Source: Coriobacteriia bacterium
GTDB lineage: Bacteria; Actinomycetota; Coriobacteriia; Anaerosomatales; SLCP01
NCBI GenBank assembly: GCA_007121015.1
Contig: SKMN01000010.1
Location: 1 to 47,314 of the forward strand
Length of the DNA: 47,314 nt
Direction of reading: 5' to 3'
The notes under the pieces are model-generated. The model saw only the letters and a list, made by a program, of their open reading frames with translations. It was not told where the DNA came from and did not search any database. Positions 8,884-16,502 of this stretch are shown in pieces (positions within the stretch are counted from its first letter, which is position 1; each line of letters opens with the position of its first letter). Both the position numbers and the translations under genes were made by a program.

Positions 8884-10188
8884 ATGATCTGGAACCCCGA
8901 GTACGAGACGATGGACCGCGACGCGCTGCACGATCTGCAGCTGCGCCGGTTGCAGTCGACGGTCGCGTGGGTGCACGAGCGCGTACCGCACTATCGGGAT
9001 GCGCTCGACGAGCGGGGCGTGCGTCCGCGCGACATCAAGTCGCTCGAGGACGTTCACAAGCTCCCGTTCACCGACAAGACGGCCCTGCGGGACACCTACC
9101 CGTTCGGCCTGTTCGCCGTACCCCTCGACAAGGTGGTCCGCATCCACTCGTCCTCCGGCACGACCGGAAAGCCGATCGTGGTCGGGTACACGAAGGGTGA
9201 CATCGCGACGTGGACGGAGCTCACTGCCCGGGTCGCCTCGGCGGCGGGCGTGGTCCACACCGATCTCGTGCAGATGGCCTTCGGCTACGGCATGTTCACT
9301 GGCGGCTTCGGCATGCACTACGGTATCGAGCGCATCGGTGCGACGGTCATCCCGGCGAGCGCCGGCAACACCGAGCGACATCTCATGATGATGGCCGACT
9401 TCGGCACGACCGTACTCGTGTCCACACCGAGCTATGCTCTCTACATGGCCGAGGTCGCCGAGGAGATGGGCATCGACTTGAAGGGGTCTTCGCTGCGCCT
9501 CGGCCTGTTCGGGGCCGAGCCGTGCACGGACGCGGCGCGCCGCGAGATCGAAGAGAGACTCGGCATCGTGGCGACCGACAACTACGGGCTTTCCGAGGTC
9601 ATGGGCCCCGGCGTTTCCGGCGAGTGCGAGTGCAGGTGCGGGTTGCACATCGCCGAGGATCACTTCCTCGCCGAGGTGGTCGATCCGGCGACCGGCGAGC
9701 CGCTCGACGACGGACAGGAGGGCGAACTCGTTTTCACCTCCCTCACCAAAGAGGCGTTTCCCGTCCTGCGGTACCGGACGCGCGATCTCACCGTCCTCGA
9801 CCGCACCCCGTGCGAGTGTGGCCGGACGCTTGCGCGCATGCGCACCGTGCGCGAGCGCACCGACGACATGCTCATCATCCGCGGCGTGAATGTCTTCCCG
9901 AGTCAGATCGAAGATGTGCTCTTCAAGATCGAAGGGGTACGACCCCACTACCTCATCGTCGTCGACCGCAAGCACGGCCTCGATGACATGGAAGTACAGC
10001 TGGAAGTCGCCGAAGAGGTGTTTTCCGATATCATGGCTGACATGGTGGCGTTCACGAAGAACGTCACCGAACGGTTGCACGGGGTCCTCGGCCTCCACGT
10101 GAAAGTGACGCTTGTGGAGCCGGGTTCGATCGAACGGACCGCGGGCAAGGCCAAGCGGGTGCTCGACAAGCGGGACGGCACCTGCTGA
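8884..10188 (+). CDS. paaK: Phenylacetate-CoA ligase family enzyme
   Basis: A 434-residue adenylate-forming enzyme converting an aryl acid (phenylacetate is the reference substrate), ATP and CoA to aryl-CoA, AMP and PPi. The ATP-binding P-loop SSSGTTGKP is near residue 96. [15 protein letters not shown] (A5-like) and RYRTRDL (A7) follow, then the C-terminal swivel domain with [13 protein letters not shown] and [10 protein letters not shown] carrying the catalytic lysine. It begins 6 nt after livF. In anaerobes with IorAB it can recycle free aryl acids or run backwards to make ATP from aryl-CoA; the direction here is inference. Confidence 0.9.
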   Translation: MIWNPEYETMDRDALHDLQLRRLQSTVAWVHERVPHYRDALDERGVRPRDIKSLEDVHKLPFTDKTALRDTYPFGLFAVPLDKVVRIHSSSGTTGKPIVVGYTKGDIATWTELTARVASAAGVVHTDLVQMAFGYGMFTGGFGMHYGIERIGATVIPASAGNTERHLMMMADFGTTVLVSTPSYALYMAEVAEEMGIDLKGSSLRLGLFGAEPCTDAARREIEERLGIVATDNYGLSEVMGPGVSGECECRCGLHIAEDHFLAEVVDPATGEPLDDGQEGELVFTSLTKEAFPVLRYRTRDLTVLDRTPCECGRTLARMRTVRERTDDMLIIRGVNVFPSQIEDVLFKIEGVRPHYLIVVDRKHGLDDMEVQLEVAEEVFSDIMADMVAFTKNVTERLHGVLGLHVKVTLVEPGSIERTAGKAKRVLDKRDGTC

Positions 10189-10195
10189 CCTACAC

Positions 10196-10214
10196 GCAGG
10201 CCACCGAGGCCTGC
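10196..10214 (+). other. Stem-loop after paaK
   Basis: GCAGGCC and GGCCTGC form a 7-bp stem with a 5-nt loop right after the paaK stop, followed by TTGCTG rather than a proper U-run. It may partly separate the catabolic operon from the small unassigned genes downstream. Confidence 0.4.
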
Positions 10215-10237
10215 TTGCTGAAGGGACGAGAACGCAG

Positions 10238-10798
10238 GTGATCGATGTATCCGGAGTTCCCGCATGGGCGTGGGCCGCAGGTGCGGTCTCGGCGCTCATG
10301 CTCGTCATCGCACTCACGTTCGCGGCATGGTTGACGTGGCGCCGGGCGGTTCGCCACCATTTGGTCAAGGTAGTCGGTCGCTGGGAGGGCGTGGTCGCGA
10401 GCAGGCGCACGCTCGAGGCGATCATCCGCCACCTGGCCGATGAGGACGACGCTCGCCTGACGTTCTTCGCCAAGCATCCGGAGTCGGAGGACCGTCGCGC
10501 GCTCGCCGAGACCGCGGCTCGCACCGCGATCGCAGCCGAAGAACTCGACACGATGCCGTTGCCGCGATCGTTGTGGCCGGCCGCCGAGGCGCTCGCCGAC
10601 GCAGCGTTCGTCGTCGGTGAGGAAGCAGGTAGGGTAGGGGAGTCCGGCGATACCGACACCGTGTTCACAGGACTTGCCGACATCGACCTCGAAAGAGTGG
10701 AACGTGTGTTCGAGGTAGCCGATGCTCGGGTAAGAGAAGCGTGTGAACGGTACGATCTCGACGAGGCCTCGGTGTACGGTGGAGGGTTGTACATATGA
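10238..10798 (+). CDS. Membrane-anchored protein of unknown function
   Basis: I do not recognise this 186-residue protein. One hydrophobic segment near the N-terminus (about residues 7-31, ending LTWRR) predicts a single anchor with the rest in the cytoplasm. The remainder is an alpha-helical, Ala/Glu/Arg-rich domain with LERVERVFEVADARVREACERYDLDEASVYG near the end and no catalytic motif. GTG 10238 is the most plausible start; AAGGGA lies upstream at a loose 11-nt spacing. It overlaps the next gene as ATGA, so the pair is probably co-expressed. Confidence 0.7.
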   Translation: MIDVSGVPAWAWAAGAVSALMLVIALTFAAWLTWRRAVRHHLVKVVGRWEGVVASRRTLEAIIRHLADEDDARLTFFAKHPESEDRRALAETAARTAIAAEELDTMPLPRSLWPAAEALADAAFVVGEEAGRVGESGDTDTVFTGLADIDLERVERVFEVADARVREACERYDLDEASVYGGGLYI

Positions 10799-11229
10799 CG
10801 GGTGTCCCACGGTTGGTGCGTGCAGTCGTCGGCCTGATCGCTCTTGCGGTGATCGCGTCGCTTGTGTGGGGCTGGTTCGGCGAGTACCGGGCAGAGCGGG
10901 TGCCGGAACACGAGCGCGCAGCCGAAGTGACGCCGACACCTGAACCGGTCGAGAACGGTGATGCCGAGGAAGTGACGGCCGAGGAGCCGGGGGAACCGGC
11001 GGACGAGACCCCGGAACCCACTGCGGAGACGGGTCGGACCGTCGTCGTGACCATCGAAGGCCTCAGTTTCCGCAGGGGTCCGTCCCGGGAGGCGGAGCGC
11101 ATCTCCACACTCACCCGAGGTACGCGACTCGAGTACCTCGGTACCGAGAACGGGTGGTATCGCGTACGTCACTCCGATGGCACCGAGGGATACGTGTCGG
11201 CAAGCGAGCAATACACCGAGTTGCAGTAA
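10795..11229 (+). CDS. Membrane-anchored SH3b-domain protein
   Basis: A 144-residue protein with one N-terminal membrane segment (about residues 9-28). A Pro/Glu/Thr-rich extracytoplasmic linker (residues 40-80) follows, then a bacterial SH3 (SH3b) domain from about residue 83. LSFRRGPSREAERISTLTRGTRLEYLGTENGWYRVRHSDGTEGYVS has the usual LNVRxGPS, GW and V-x-x-x-GxxGYV pattern. SH3b domains generally bind cell-wall peptides, so a wall-facing role is likely. There is no hydrolase domain. The start is coupled to the preceding membrane protein by a 4-bp overlap. Confidence 0.8.
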   Translation: MTGVPRLVRAVVGLIALAVIASLVWGWFGEYRAERVPEHERAAEVTPTPEPVENGDAEEVTAEEPGEPADETPEPTAETGRTVVVTIEGLSFRRGPSREAERISTLTRGTRLEYLGTENGWYRVRHSDGTEGYVSASEQYTELQ

Positions 11230-11264
11230 GCGAAGGCACGCACCCATCCGGTTCGGGAGGGCAC

Positions 11265-11597
11265 ATGAGCGGCATCATCGGTCAGGCGGCTGACTTCTAC
11301 CGGCTGCGCCTCACGCGCCTCGAAGAGCTCAGCGGGCTCGATTTCGAGTGGCGCGACGACATCCTGTACCGCCAACCACCTCGCTCCGACGTGCATGAGG
11401 AAGAGGTCTGGATCGTCGAGGCGGTCGAGCTCGACGATGAGGACGTCGTACGGGAGCTCGGCAGGTTCGCGACCCGGGACCACGCCGAGGACCTGCTGCA
11501 AGAGGCGCAAGAGGCCCTCGACGAGATGACACGCTCACGCTTCGAGGCAAGGTACCTGGATTCCTCGATAGGTTCGGACACCTCTGAAGCAACTTAA
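11265..11597 (+). CDS. Small acidic protein of unknown function
   Basis: A 110-residue soluble protein, strongly acidic (EEEVWIVEAVELDDEDVVRELG), with a helical C-terminal half (HAEDLLQEAQEALDEMTRSRFEARYL) and no recognisable family. ATG 11265 has GGGAGGG 3-9 nt upstream; longer in-frame starts would overlap the SH3b gene. It is the last + strand gene before the strand switch, and its TAA stop (11595-11597) lies inside the dif-like site, so its 3' end abuts the recombination site. Confidence 0.7.
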   Translation: MSGIIGQAADFYRLRLTRLEELSGLDFEWRDDILYRQPPRSDVHEEEVWIVEAVELDDEDVVRELGRFATRDHAEDLLQEAQEALDEMTRSRFEARYLDSSIGSDTSEAT

Positions 11598-11619
11598 CAT
11601 AAGATACATTATCAGACTT
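11592..11619 (-). other. dif: Chromosome dimer resolution site dif (XerC/XerD target)
   Basis: Read on the + strand, the 28 bp are ACTTAACATAA, GATACA and TTATCAGACTT. On the - strand this gives a left arm ending CTGATAA, the 6-bp centre TGTATC, and a right arm TTATGTTAAGT. The right arm has the XerD-arm core TTATGTTAA found in E. coli dif, and the whole fits the actinobacterial-type pattern with GATAAT and TTATGT-AAGT (from memory). Arm-centre-arm lengths of 11-6-11 are exactly those of dif. It lies where gene direction reverses, the place expected for the replication terminus. Confidence 0.85.
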
Positions 11620-11688
11620 ACAAGGGCCCAGGTAACTGACTTGTAGCGAGCGGGTCTCGACCAGCCAGCGCTCTCGTACGGAGACGCC

Positions 11689-11726
11689 GCAGGCCCCGGT
11701 GTGTGGCCGACACGTCCGGGGCCTGC
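11689..11726. terminator. Bidirectional hairpin terminator between convergent operons
   Basis: GCAGGCCCCGG and CCGGGGCCTGC make a perfect 11-bp outer stem, and GTGT/ACAC inside extends it around a GGCCG loop. No U-tract follows on either strand. Its position between the last + strand gene and the first - strand stop suggests a terminator for both directions. The rest of 11620-11820 holds a TACAAG/CTTGTA dyad (11619-11645) around GGGCCC and no gene. Confidence 0.65.
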
Positions 11727-11820
11727 TGTGCGAGACGATCGCTCCGCCGTGAGCGACGTCAGCCGTGGGATATGTGGCGGCATCAGTCCTTCTGTCGGGG
11801 CCTCCACGCGCCCTCAGCGG

Positions 11821-12282
11821 TCAGGGCCTGAACACGCTTCCTGCGTACGTCGTCTCGAACGCAGCACCTTCGCGGACAGCTGCGGTGATGATGTGTGCGA
11901 GTGGTGGCCTCAGGTCGATCGTCGCGAGTTCGGTGAGGTCGACGAGGTCGACTCCCTCGACACGGGGGTCTTCTGGCGCAGATGACAGCACGCCGCCCGT
12001 CACCGAGGCCTCGAACGTGATGTTGATGACGTGACGGGTGCCCGAGGGGTCGATCGTGTCGTTGACGATGAGTGGCCGTCCGATTTCCACGACGAGCCCG
12101 GTCTCCTCGGCGACCTCGCGAACGAGTGCTTCTTCGAGAGTCTCGCCCCACCCGACTCCTCCGCCGGGCAAGAGGTGGTATACATCGTCGCCCTTACGAT
12201 GGCGTACGCAGACGACCTGGCCTTCTCGGGCTATGAGCGCGGCTACGCGGACACGTGGACACTCACGAACCGGTGCTGCCAA
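11821..12282 (-). CDS. Nudix hydrolase
   Basis: A 153-residue Nudix-fold pyrophosphohydrolase for a nucleoside-diphosphate-linked substrate. The complete Nudix box GX5EX7REUXEEXGU is present, running from the G of GVGWGE to REVAEETGL, and supplies the catalytic metal ligands. The start is TTG 12282, supported by GGGGAGGG about 6 nt upstream; no ATG or GTG near the N-terminus fits. The start overlaps the dUTPase end by 20 bp. Following dut and the nrd genes, a nucleotide-pool cleaning role is plausible, but the substrate is not readable from sequence. Confidence 0.85.
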   Translation of the reverse strand: MAAPVRECPRVRVAALIAREGQVVCVRHRKGDDVYHLLPGGGVGWGETLEEALVREVAEETGLVVEIGRPLIVNDTIDPSGTRHVINITFEASVTGGVLSSAPEDPRVEGVDLVDLTELATIDLRPPLAHIITAAVREGAAFETTYAGSVFRP

Positions 12283-12694
12283 AACCGCCCTCCCCCCGTA
12301 CTGTCTCTTCGAGCGTGTCGACCTCGATCAACTCCGCGGAGACGACCGGCTGGACGACGAGCTGCGCGACCTTGTCGCCACGGGAGATCCGGATGGCGCT
12401 GCTAGCATCGAGGTTGATGCAGATGACCTTGATCTCGCCGCGGTAGTGGCTGTCGATGAGGCCGGGAGTGTTGACGAGGCTGAGCCCTTGCTTGATCGCG
12501 AGTCCGCTGCGCGGCTGGACGAAGCCCGCGTAGCCCTCGGGGATGGCGACGGCGATGCCCGTGGGGACGAGTACGCGTTCAAGCGGCTTGAGGGTGACGT
12601 CCTCGGCGGCGTACAGATCGAGTCCAGCGTCGCCCGTGTGGGCGTAGCGCGGGAGCGGGAGCCCCTCGTCGAGTCGTTTGATCGGCAGTCGCAC
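12263..12694 (-). CDS. dut: Deoxyuridine 5'-triphosphate nucleotidohydrolase (dUTPase)
   Basis: A trimeric dUTPase that converts dUTP to dUMP and PPi, keeping uracil out of DNA and feeding thymidylate synthesis. The 143 residues carry all five motifs in order: [35 protein letters not shown] and GEGGFGSTG. The P-loop-like motif V at the C-terminus is intact. I start at GTG 12694 ([10 protein letters not shown]) because family length is about 140-150 residues and a GTAGGA Shine-Dalgarno lies upstream. It sits just downstream of nrdG, so dNTP synthesis and clean-up are grouped. Confidence 0.94.
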   Translation of the reverse strand: MRLPIKRLDEGLPLPRYAHTGDAGLDLYAAEDVTLKPLERVLVPTGIAVAIPEGYAGFVQPRSGLAIKQGLSLVNTPGLIDSHYRGEIKVICINLDASSAIRISRGDKVAQLVVQPVVSAELIEVDTLEETVRGEGGFGSTGS

Positions 12695-12701
12695 GGGAGT
12701 C

Positions 12702-13451
12702 CTACACCCCTCTCGTCGTTGTGGGCAGGTAGCGGGAGCACTCGCTCGCTGCACGCGTGAGCGCTTCGGGCGGTACAGGAGTGACGGAAGCCGCGTCCGG
12801 ATCGAGGGTCCGGGCCGGGCGGAACTGCTGGAGGACGTACGCGTCACCCCCGGTGAGCGGCGATGCGAGCCGAGGCAGTTCATCGGAGGTGATGATCGGC
12901 GGGAACACGGTCGTGCGGAACTCGTGGCGTACACCGGAGTCGCGGACGATGTCGATGCTCTCGGCGACCATTTCGGCGGCACCGGGTAGGCCGAGCAAGT
13001 CGTACCGCTCCGGGAACGTCTTGACGTCGAGTGCGACGTACTCTACCAAGCCGTCGGCGAGTACCCTCCCGAGGACATCGGGACGCGTACCGTTGGTGTC
13101 GAGCTTGACGGGTAGCCCGCGCGTCGCAAGGTCCTCGAGCAGTCTCGGAAGTCCTGGGTCGATGGTGGGCTCGCCACCGCTGATGACGACACCGTCGATC
13201 CAGCCGCGACGTATAGCGATGTGCGAGAGCGCGCTCTGCCACATGTGAGGCGGGGCGTCTCCGGTGAGTAGTTCGGGATTGTGGCAGTACGGGCAGCGCA
13301 ACGTGCAGCCGGTGACGAATATCGTCGTGCACACCACCCCCGGCCAGTCGAGCATGCTGGTGGGGACGAACCCTGCTACCCGATCGGCCGTGCAGTCGGG
13401 GGGGCCGGCGGAGACGAGGTCCTCACGGATATCGGAGGTGGAGGTCTTCAA
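12702..13451 (-). CDS. nrdG: Anaerobic ribonucleotide reductase activating radical SAM protein
   Basis: A radical SAM activase of the NrdG type that uses a [4Fe-4S] cluster and S-adenosylmethionine to place the glycyl radical on NrdD. About 249 residues, with [12 protein letters not shown] then [13 protein letters not shown] (the CxxxCxxC cluster motif), VVISGGEPT (SAM binding), and LDTNGTRPD / [13 protein letters not shown] downstream. The start is uncertain: TTG 13451 follows the redoxin stop by 1 nt and has AGGG 4 nt before it, while GTG 13499 would overlap the redoxin gene without a ribosome-binding site. Order nrdD-redoxin-nrdG fixes its partner. Confidence 0.92.
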   Translation of the reverse strand: MKTSTSDIREDLVSAGPPDCTADRVAGFVPTSMLDWPGVVCTTIFVTGCTLRCPYCHNPELLTGDAPPHMWQSALSHIAIRRGWIDGVVISGGEPTIDPGLPRLLEDLATRGLPVKLDTNGTRPDVLGRVLADGLVEYVALDVKTFPERYDLLGLPGAAEMVAESIDIVRDSGVRHEFRTTVFPPIITSDELPRLASPLTGGDAYVLQQFRPARTLDPDAASVTPVPPEALTRAASECSRYLPTTTRGV

Positions 13452-13452
13452 C

Positions 13453-13698
13453 TCACCCTGCCAACGACATACGGAGCGCAGAACGGGTCGGCGCAGCACC
13501 GCGCCATGCGGCTACCTCGGAACCGGTGTCGTCGAACACGAGGATCGTGGGGGTCGCGAGCACGCTGTAGTACGAGGCTTCCGCGAGTCCCTCGACACTG
13601 CCCACGTCGAACACCTCGAGCGACTCGATGCCCTCGCACGCGTGTTTCGCTGCGGGACAGCGGGGACAGTCGTCCTTCACGAAGAGCTTGATCGTCAC
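13453..13698 (-). CDS. Glutaredoxin/thioredoxin-like redoxin between nrdD and nrdG
   Basis: An 81-residue thioredoxin-fold protein with a single CPRC redox pair (residues 11-14, DDCPRCPAAK), a cis-Pro segment ATPTILVF, and the compact length of NrdH/glutaredoxin-like redoxins. GTG 13698 has GGGGGTGA upstream. It lies directly between nrdD and nrdG. Class III reductases that use a redoxin instead of formate as reductant are known, and in Methanosarcina the redoxin gene is linked to nrdD; this gene is the obvious candidate electron donor here. That assignment is inference. Confidence 0.85.
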   Translation of the reverse strand: MTIKLFVKDDCPRCPAAKHACEGIESLEVFDVGSVEGLAEASYYSVLATPTILVFDDTGSEVAAWRGAAPTRSALRMSLAG

Positions 13699-13738
13699 CG
13701 TTCACCCCCGTCGTTCGAGTTCCCGTATCGCATGCGAC

Positions 13739-15865
13739 TCAGCCGTCCTGCGCAACGGCCAGACCGGTGCGGACCCGGTCGTACAACTCCCCTACCTTGC
13801 TGCGGTTCCACGTCTGGACCTTCGAGAAGTAGCCGACGATGCGCGTGACCCCGTACACATCGAGAGAGCCGCAGTGGCTGCACTGCGGCTTGAGGCCGCG
13901 CGCGGTCTTCCGGCAGCTCTCGCACACCGTGAACTCGGGACTGAACGCGATCTGGGAGCACTGGGTGTTGCGGAACGTCTTCTCCACGAAACTCCTGATC
14001 GCCAAGGGCTCCGGTTCGTGCTCGCCGAGCCAGACGTGCACGATCGCTCCGGCTTCGATGAGCGGGTGGAAACGCGACTGCTTCTCGACCCGGTCGACGT
14101 AGTCGACGGGCGCGTCGACGGCAAGGTGGACCGAGTTGGTGTAGTAGTAATTCTGCGAGGTGAGGTCCCCCTTGACCACGTCCGAGGTCTGCTCGGGCCA
14201 GTACTTCATGTCGAGCTTGGCGAGGCGGTAGCCGGCGGACTCGGCGGGACTCTCCTCGAGCACCATGTTGAGCTCGTATCGCTCGGAGAGTTCCTTGCAC
14301 TTGAGGTTCATGGCCGAGATGACCTTCAGGCCGAACCTGAGGGCTCGGTCAGATTCGTGGAGCTGCTCGCCGGTATGGGCTTGTACGAGCTCGTTCAGGC
14401 CGAGGAGCCCGGCGAGGTACGTCAGCCGGTCCATCTTGAGGTACGGCTGCCCGTCCAGGTTCTTCGTGAGCAGGCCGAGCGGACCGGTCTCCCCGAGGTC
14501 GAAGAGCTTTTGGATGAACTCCCGTTTCTGCAGGTGGGCCTTGGCGACAAGCTCGAGCGCTCTGTTGAGTTCCATGAAGAGCGCCTGGTCGTTGCCGTTG
14601 GCCTTGTAGGCGATCCGAGGCAGGTTGATGGTGACGTTCTGCAGCGCCGAGAAGCGCATGATCTCCGGGGTCGAGGTCTCATCGAGCTGCTCCTTGCTCA
14701 ACTTGAGCTTGAGCCTGCAGCATTGGGAGATCGTGACCTCGTCACCGCGATCGAACACGAAGTACGTGATGCCCTGGGCGCTCGCGACGCGGCATGCGAG
14801 GTCGAGGAACTCCTCGTGGCCCCGTGTGCGGAAGAAGTCCTCGCTGATGTGGAGGAGCGGCTTGGGGAACACGAACGTCTTGCCGGTCGCGTCGCCCCGG
14901 AGGTAGACGTTGAACATCGCGCGCACGAACCGCTGCGCCTCGGCCTCGTACTCACGGTAGGTCTTGCCGGTGTATTGACCCCCGGGGCCGATCGCGGGCG
15001 TGTCGGCGAAGTGCCGGGGCACGTTGTAGTAGAGGTTGAAGTCGGTGAACACGACCTGGCTGCCGCGTGCACCCGCAAGCTGGTTGAACTCGAAGATGAG
15101 CATCTGAGCGAGCTGTTCGATCTCCTCGTCGCTCTTGCCTACGAGGTATGGCGCGAAGAAGATGTTGACCGCTTCCCATCCCACGGCTCCCGCGTAGTGT
15201 GCCTGGAGTGCCGATGCCATCTTGACCATGTGGCCGATGAGGACCTCGGCGTGCTTCGCCGGCTTGGAGACACTCGTGATGTTGGGGAGGTTCAGACCGT
15301 ACTTCTTGAGGTACTCGAGGCTGTGGCCGCCACAGTAGGGCCTGATGATGAAGCCGAGGTCATGGAGGTGCACGTCGCCGACGTAGTGGGCCTCGGAGAC
15401 GTCGTCGGAGAATACCCGCCTGAGCGCGAACTCTTTGAGGATCGTTTCGGCGATCGTGAGGTTGACGCTCTCCGGGTTATGGGTGGTGTTGGAGTTCTCC
15501 TTGTTGGCGTTGGTGATGATCTGCTCCACGTCCCACATCGGCAGACCGAGATGGGTGTGGCGCCGGTGTGCGAGCGTCATGCCACGCTCGAGGAGCTCGA
15601 GGTCGACGATCTCGCGGATGACTGCCGTGGTGACCGTGACGAGATTGGTGGCGTCGATGCGGTCTTCGACGGCGAGAGCGATCTCCTCGGCGACGTGCGG
15701 TGCGAGACAGGCTTCCTTGACGAGGGAGTCGGCGATCTTGGAGCGGTCCCACGCATCGATCTGTTGCTTCGAGGCGGTCGACACGAGAAGGGCGATATCC
15801 GTCGAGTCCGTTCGGGAACCGGGCGCAGTCGGCTTGATGACGTTGACGACCCGCTCCATGACCAT
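13739..15865 (-). CDS. nrdD: Anaerobic (class III) ribonucleoside-triphosphate reductase
   Basis: A glycyl-radical enzyme reducing NTPs to dNTPs without oxygen. About 708 residues. An N-terminal helical regulatory part (about 40-115) is followed by the ten-stranded barrel with HNPESVN-type, HDLGFIIRPYCGGHSL (Cys178) and TISQCCRLKL (Cys382-383). A C-terminal zinc ribbon (CESC at 648-651, CSHC at 662-665) precedes RIVGYFSK, whose Gly678 should hold the radical. ATG 15865 is my choice; TTG 15877 has a Shine-Dalgarno too close to it. It is the only ribonucleotide reductase in the window, consistent with an anaerobe. Confidence 0.94.
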   Translation of the reverse strand: MVMERVVNVIKPTAPGSRTDSTDIALLVSTASKQQIDAWDRSKIADSLVKEACLAPHVAEEIALAVEDRIDATNLVTVTTAVIREIVDLELLERGMTLAHRRHTHLGLPMWDVEQIITNANKENSNTTHNPESVNLTIAETILKEFALRRVFSDDVSEAHYVGDVHLHDLGFIIRPYCGGHSLEYLKKYGLNLPNITSVSKPAKHAEVLIGHMVKMASALQAHYAGAVGWEAVNIFFAPYLVGKSDEEIEQLAQMLIFEFNQLAGARGSQVVFTDFNLYYNVPRHFADTPAIGPGGQYTGKTYREYEAEAQRFVRAMFNVYLRGDATGKTFVFPKPLLHISEDFFRTRGHEEFLDLACRVASAQGITYFVFDRGDEVTISQCCRLKLKLSKEQLDETSTPEIMRFSALQNVTINLPRIAYKANGNDQALFMELNRALELVAKAHLQKREFIQKLFDLGETGPLGLLTKNLDGQPYLKMDRLTYLAGLLGLNELVQAHTGEQLHESDRALRFGLKVISAMNLKCKELSERYELNMVLEESPAESAGYRLAKLDMKYWPEQTSDVVKGDLTSQNYYYTNSVHLAVDAPVDYVDRVEKQSRFHPLIEAGAIVHVWLGEHEPEPLAIRSFVEKTFRNTQCSQIAFSPEFTVCESCRKTARGLKPQCSHCGSLDVYGVTRIVGYFSKVQTWNRSKVGELYDRVRTGLAVAQDG

Positions 15866-15926
15866 GCGACCACTCAACCCCTCGTGTCGGTGCGGGAGGG
15901 AGAGTCTCCCGCAGGCGAATCGTCGG

Positions 15927-16379
15927 TTATCGCTTCTTCAGTCCACGAAGCTCGTCGGTGAATTCGGCTACGTCCTCGAAGGACTTGTACACCGAGGCGA
16001 ACCTGATGTAGGCGACCTTGTCGAGCCCCTTGAGGCGTTCGAGCACCATGTCTCCGAGGACGCGCGAGTCGATCTCGTATCGGAACTCGTTGTGCAGCTC
16101 GGCCACGAGATCGTCGATCAGCTCTTCGAGCCGGTCGGTGCCGACGTTGCGTTTCGCCGTGGCGACGACGAGGCCGCGCAGAAGCTTGCCGCGGTCGAAC
16201 GGCTCAGGCGTGCCGTCCTTCTTGATGACCATGAGGGGCATCTCTTCGCGACGCTCGTACGTGGTGAAGCGCTTCTGGCATGCGAGGCACTCGCGGCGAC
16301 GACGGATCGCATCCTGTGACTCGGACACACGGGAATCGACCACCTTGGTCTCATCGTGTCCGCAGAAGGCACATCTCAT
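15927..16379 (-). CDS. nrdR: Transcriptional repressor NrdR
   Basis: An ATP/dATP-sensing repressor of ribonucleotide reductase genes. The 150 residues match the family length. An N-terminal zinc ribbon (MRCAFCGH at 1-8, then CLACQKRF around 32-39) is followed by an ATP-cone (PLMVIKKDGTPEPFDRGKLLRGL and on). The usual MRCPFC is MRCAFC here; the metal ligands are intact. It lies 61 nt upstream of nrdD in the same direction, and two NrdR boxes lie in front of nrdR, so it should repress itself and the whole nrdD-redoxin-nrdG set. Confidence 0.96.
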   Translation of the reverse strand: MRCAFCGHDETKVVDSRVSESQDAIRRRRECLACQKRFTTYERREEMPLMVIKKDGTPEPFDRGKLLRGLVVATAKRNVGTDRLEELIDDLVAELHNEFRYEIDSRVLGDMVLERLKGLDKVAYIRFASVYKSFEDVAEFTDELRGLKKR

Positions 16380-16386
16380 CGTTTCA

Positions 16387-16402
16387 CCCCTACATATTGG
16401 CT
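16387..16402 (-). promoter_or_regulatory. NrdR box, downstream member of tandem pair
   Basis: CCCCTACATATTGGCT matches 11 of 16 positions of the NrdR-box consensus ACACWATATATWGTGT (consensus from memory), with its ACATAT core exactly 31 bp from that of the better box. A spacing of three helical turns is what NrdR oligomers bind. It lies between the predicted -10 and the nrdR start. Confidence 0.65.
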
Positions 16403-16409
16403 TTGAGTG

Positions 16410-16438
16410 AGCCTAGCACACAACATATAGGGTTACAA
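16410..16438 (-). promoter_or_regulatory. Promoter of the nrdR-nrdD-nrdG operon
   Basis: On the - strand TTGTAA (16438-16433) is followed after 17 bp by TAGGCT (16415-16410), a plausible sigma-70-type pair about 30 nt before the nrdR ATG. The stronger NrdR box fills the spacer, so bound NrdR would block RNA polymerase. Confidence 0.6.
16418..16433 (-). promoter_or_regulatory. NrdR box, upstream member of tandem pair
   Basis: ACACAACATATAGGGT matches 14 of 16 positions of the NrdR-box consensus and lies between the predicted -35 and -10 of nrdR. With the copy 31 bp downstream it forms the standard tandem operator. Confidence 0.8.
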
Positions 16439-16502
16439 CGGGAATCATCGAGACTCACTCAGAAGATTGTGGGTCCGGTGCGCGACATCAGTCGGGACCT
16501 CA

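Noticed and set aside
11598-11820. Possible tRNA or small RNA in the post-dif spacer
   Set aside because: GGTCTCGACC looked like a T-loop, but there is no acceptor stem or cloverleaf. The region is explained by dif, a dyad and a terminator hairpin.
13628-15961. A 777-codon open frame antisense to nrdD
   Set aside because: It is the shadow frame of a clear nrdD on the other strand, with low-complexity Leu/Val/Glu/Arg composition and no domain. Similar long shadows lie opposite paaK/livF (8362-11247), miaB (23752-25152), rny (27504-29045) and pnp (44588-46867).
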